From Pseudomonadota bacterium (GTDB lineage: Bacteria > Pseudomonadota > Gammaproteobacteria > Burkholderiales > Thiobacillaceae): a DNA stretch of 7,116 bases. A model generated the notes under the pieces. The model saw nothing but the letters and a program-made list of their open reading frames with translations. It searched no databases and had not been told where the DNA came from. Positions 5,475-7,116 of the stretch are shown in pieces. The DNA lies in NCBI GenBank assembly GCA_021802595.1, contig JAJZRT010000192.1:1-7116 (forward strand). The letters are read 5' to 3'. Position 1 is the stretch's first letter; every line of letters begins with the position of its first letter. The position numbers were made by a program, and so were the translations under genes.

Positions 5475-6013
5475 AGCACCTCAGCCGACGCAAATTTCTC
5501 AAGCTGGGCATGCTGGCCGCCGCGCTGCCGCTGCCGGCCTCCGCCAGCGCCTGGCTCGCCGCGCCCGAACGCCGGCTGCGCTTCCACAACCTGCACACCG
5601 GGGAGAATCTCGACCTGGCCTACTGGGTACAGGGCGACTACGTCCCGGAATCCCTCGCCGAAATCAACCACGTCCTGCGCGACTTCCGCAACGACCAGGT
5701 CGCGGCCATCGACCCGCAGCTGCTGGACCTGCTCAACCGCGTCGACCTCGCACTCGGTTCCGCGCAGCCCTTCCAGGTCATTTCCGGCTACCGTTCCCCC
5801 ACCACCAACCAGATGCTGCGCGAAAACTCTTCCGGCGTCGCCAAACACAGCCTGCACATGGAAGGCAAGGCCATCGACATCCGCATCCCCGGCGTGGCGC
5901 TGGCCAACCTGCACAAGACCGGGCTCGCGCTGCAGGCTGGTGGCGTCGGCTACTACCCCGCCTCCGATTTCGTCCACCTGGACGTGGGGCGCGTGCGGAC
6001 CTGGGGCGGCTGA
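5471..6013 (+). CDS. mepK: Tat-exported murein DD/LD-endopeptidase, MepK/YcbK family (DUF882, peptidase M15-like)
   Basis: The protein has 180 residues, close to E. coli MepK. It starts MKHLSRRKFLKLG, a textbook twin-arginine motif (SRRKFLK), followed by a hydrophobic stretch and ASASA near 23-27. The catalytic region shows SGYRSP (105-110), then SLHMEGKAID (127-136) and FVHLD (167-171). The zinc ligands inferred by family comparison are His129, Asp136 and His169. MepK in E. coli is a periplasmic zinc enzyme that cleaves 3-3 and 4-3 cross-links in murein. The gene overlaps the L,D-transpeptidase stop by ATGA, so maker and cutter of 3-3 bonds are translated from one mRNA. Export differs: Tat here and Sec for the transpeptidase. 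In E. coli mepK lies next to a different L,D-transpeptidase gene (ycbB/ldtD), so the association recurs. Some relatives are annotated only as DUF882 proteins. Confidence 0.92.
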   Translation: MKHLSRRKFLKLGMLAAALPLPASASAWLAAPERRLRFHNLHTGENLDLAYWVQGDYVPESLAEINHVLRDFRNDQVAAIDPQLLDLLNRVDLALGSAQPFQVISGYRSPTTNQMLRENSSGVAKHSLHMEGKAIDIRIPGVALANLHKTGLALQAGGVGYYPASDFVHLDVGRVRTWGG

Positions 6014-6151
6014 CCCCTCGTTGTCTTCGCCTCCTGGCCGCGCGTAGCGCGATACGACGGCCCCCGTCCCCGCGCGATGGCGGTGACGATCCCACCAGTG
6101 GCGTGAACCCTGGGCCGATCCGGCGGGTCGAAGCAATCCCACCTGCATGCC

Positions 6152-6159
6152 AAGGAGGA
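6152..6159 (+). promoter_or_regulatory. Strong Shine-Dalgarno site deciding the start at 6165
   Basis: AAGGAGGA is the best ribosome site in the window, five bases before the ATG at 6165. It would lie inside the coding sequence if the in-frame ATG at 6147 were used, so 6165 is the start. Confidence 0.8.
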
Positions 6160-6164
6160 CTGAC

Positions 6165-6536
6165 ATGACCCCGACCCGAGACCCTCGCCCGGCGGCCTAC
6201 TTCATCATTCTGCTTGGGTTCGGGGAGGCCGCCGCCGCCTCTCTCGTGCCCTTCTACAATGTGGGCTATCTGCTCGAGCCCGGTGTGCTGATCGCCGTGC
6301 TGATGCCTTTTCTGCTCTACGGCCTGTTCATCGAAAGCCTGCGCGGCCCCTGGCTGCTGGTCTCCGGCGTATTGCTGCTGGCCGCCTGTCTGGCGCTGGT
6401 GATCTTCGAACGTTACCTTCACTATGACGGCTACACGAACGGCCGGATCTACTGGATTCCAACCCTGACCGCGGCGATCGTGCTGCCGATCGCGTATCGG
6501 CTGGGGCGGCGGCAGGACGATGTCGCCGCGTCCTGA
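6165..6536 (+). CDS. Four-helix integral membrane protein of unknown function
   Basis: The protein has 123 residues. Hydrophobic segments lie at about 11-33 (from AYFIILLGF), 38-57 (from LEPGVLIAV), 62-82 (from PWLLVSGVL) and 97-113 (WIPTLTAAIVLPIAYRL). The short hydrophilic ends include a basic C-terminal tail (RLGRRQDD). It is probably an inner-membrane protein with both ends on the cytoplasmic side, given four helices and the basic tail. I recognise no family motif. It follows the endopeptidase gene after 151 bases and has its own strong ribosome site, so it may be a separate transcript or a distal operon member. The phosphodiesterase-like gene begins 83 bases after its stop on the same strand. 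Confidence 0.75.
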   Translation: MTPTRDPRPAAYFIILLGFGEAAAASLVPFYNVGYLLEPGVLIAVLMPFLLYGLFIESLRGPWLLVSGVLLLAACLALVIFERYLHYDGYTNGRIYWIPTLTAAIVLPIAYRLGRRQDDVAAS

Positions 6537-6548
6537 CAGCACGCCGGT

Positions 6549-6578
6549 CGCCAGCCACGCCACACGGGCACGCTGGCG
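6549..6578 (+). other. Inverted repeat between the membrane-protein gene and the phosphodiesterase-like gene
   Basis: CGCCAGC (6549-6555) and GCTGGCG (6572-6578) form a perfect seven-pair stem with a 16-base loop. No T run follows. It could be a weak terminator, an mRNA-stabilising hairpin or chance. Confidence 0.3.
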
Positions 6579-6619
6579 AGGCGGCCGCGCGGACACGCTT
6601 GAACGAACGGGGAACCTCA

Positions 6620-7116
6620 ATGAGCAAGACATGCGAAACGCGGGATGGCCCCGCCCCTGTTCTGCCCGACTATCGCGGCGGCAGCCTGGTCAACCTCATG
6701 AGTTCCATCGCCACGGCGCTGGGCGGCACCAGCCCCTATCCACCGGCGGCTGCACTGCCGCCGCAAGCCCTGGCCGGTGCGCGCCATCTCGTCCTGCTGG
6801 TGGTCGACGGACTGGGCCACGATTATCTGGTCGGCCACGACGGCGCCCTGCGCCGTCATCTGCGCGGAGAGCTCACCTCGGTCTTCCCCTCCACCACCGC
6901 CAGCGCCATTCCCACCTTCCTCACCGGCCTCGCGCCGCAGCAGCATGGGCTGACCGGCTGGAACATGTATTTCCGCGAGATCGGCGCCGTCGTCGCCCCG
7001 CTGCCGTTCCGCGTCCGCACCGGCCGCCATGCCCTGCGTGAAGCCGGCGTCACGCCGGCGACGCTGTTCGGCCTCGCGCCCTTGTTCGACCGCCTGCCCC
7101 TGCCCTGTCACGTGGT
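6620..7116 (+). CDS. Alkaline phosphatase/nucleotide pyrophosphatase-phosphodiesterase family protein, N-terminal part
   Basis: The frame is open from ATG 6620 to the right edge (165 codons plus two bases). There is no signal peptide. LVLLVVDGLGHDYL (57-70) carries Asp63, an expected metal ligand. TSVFPSTTAS (86-95) followed by TFLTGLAPQQHGLTGWNM (99-116) is the nucleotide pyrophosphatase/phosphodiesterase signature (PF01663-type). By comparison with FPTxTFPNH in that family, Thr93 would be the nucleophile. These two-metal enzymes hydrolyse phosphodiesters or phosphomonoesters; the substrate is unknown. Full-length relatives are several hundred residues long, so more than half is missing, including the remaining metal ligands. 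The N-terminal LPDYRGGSLVNLMSSIA resembles cytoplasmic proteobacterial members of this superfamily. A GGGGA (6609-6613) six bases before the ATG may be the ribosome site. Confidence 0.85.
   Translation, partial: MSKTCETRDGPAPVLPDYRGGSLVNLMSSIATALGGTSPYPPAAALPPQALAGARHLVLLVVDGLGHDYLVGHDGALRRHLRGELTSVFPSTTASAIPTFLTGLAPQQHGLTGWNMYFREIGAVVAPLPFRVRTGRHALREAGVTPATLFGLAPLFDRLPLPCHV

Noticed and set aside
6039..6051. CGCGC-GTA-GCGCG dyad after the endopeptidase stop as a terminator
   Set aside because: The stem has five pairs and no T run follows; this is common by chance in such GC-rich DNA.
5416..6168. 250-codon plus-strand frame overlapping the endopeptidase gene
   Set aside because: It is the wrong frame of the MepK-like gene; the Tat motif and zinc ligands are in the 5471-6013 frame.

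Overview
The window looks like chromosomal DNA from a GC-rich Gram-negative proteobacterium. The evidence is a respiratory formate dehydrogenase with a Tat leader, periplasmic enzymes acting on diaminopimelate-type peptidoglycan, a multi-domain c-di-GMP protein, and dense GC-rich coding on both strands. Gamma- or Betaproteobacteria is my inference; nothing here fixes a genus.

The left half is transcribed leftwards. From right to left it holds a 1091-residue cytoplasmic signalling protein (940-4215), a small HicA-like protein (608-877), a small exported membrane-anchored protein that overlaps it by ATGA (291-611), and the first 45 codons of a formate dehydrogenase-N/O alpha subunit (1-135), which runs off the left edge. 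An AT-rich 155-base gap precedes the dehydrogenase and probably carries its promoter.

The right half is transcribed rightwards. It holds a Sec-exported LysM/L,D-transpeptidase (4557-5474), a Tat-exported MepK/YcbK-type murein endopeptidase that overlaps it by ATGA (5471-6013), a four-helix membrane protein of unknown function (6165-6536), and the start of an alkaline-phosphatase/nucleotide-pyrophosphatase superfamily enzyme (6620 onwards) cut by the right edge. The transpeptidase and endopeptidase form a small peptidoglycan-remodelling operon: one makes 3-3 cross-links and the other is of a family that cuts them.

The most unusual object is the 1091-residue protein. Its first ~93 residues are an Arm DNA-binding domain (DUF4102), normally found at the N-terminus of P4-type tyrosine integrases. 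Here the domain is fused in frame to PAS-GAF-PAS-PAS-GGDEF-EAL, with no recombinase catalytic domain. Both c-di-GMP enzyme domains keep their catalytic motifs. The divergent 341-base region upstream of the gene carries a 13-base tandem repeat and several overlapping inverted repeats, which are plausible but untested binding sites for such a DNA-binding second-messenger enzyme.
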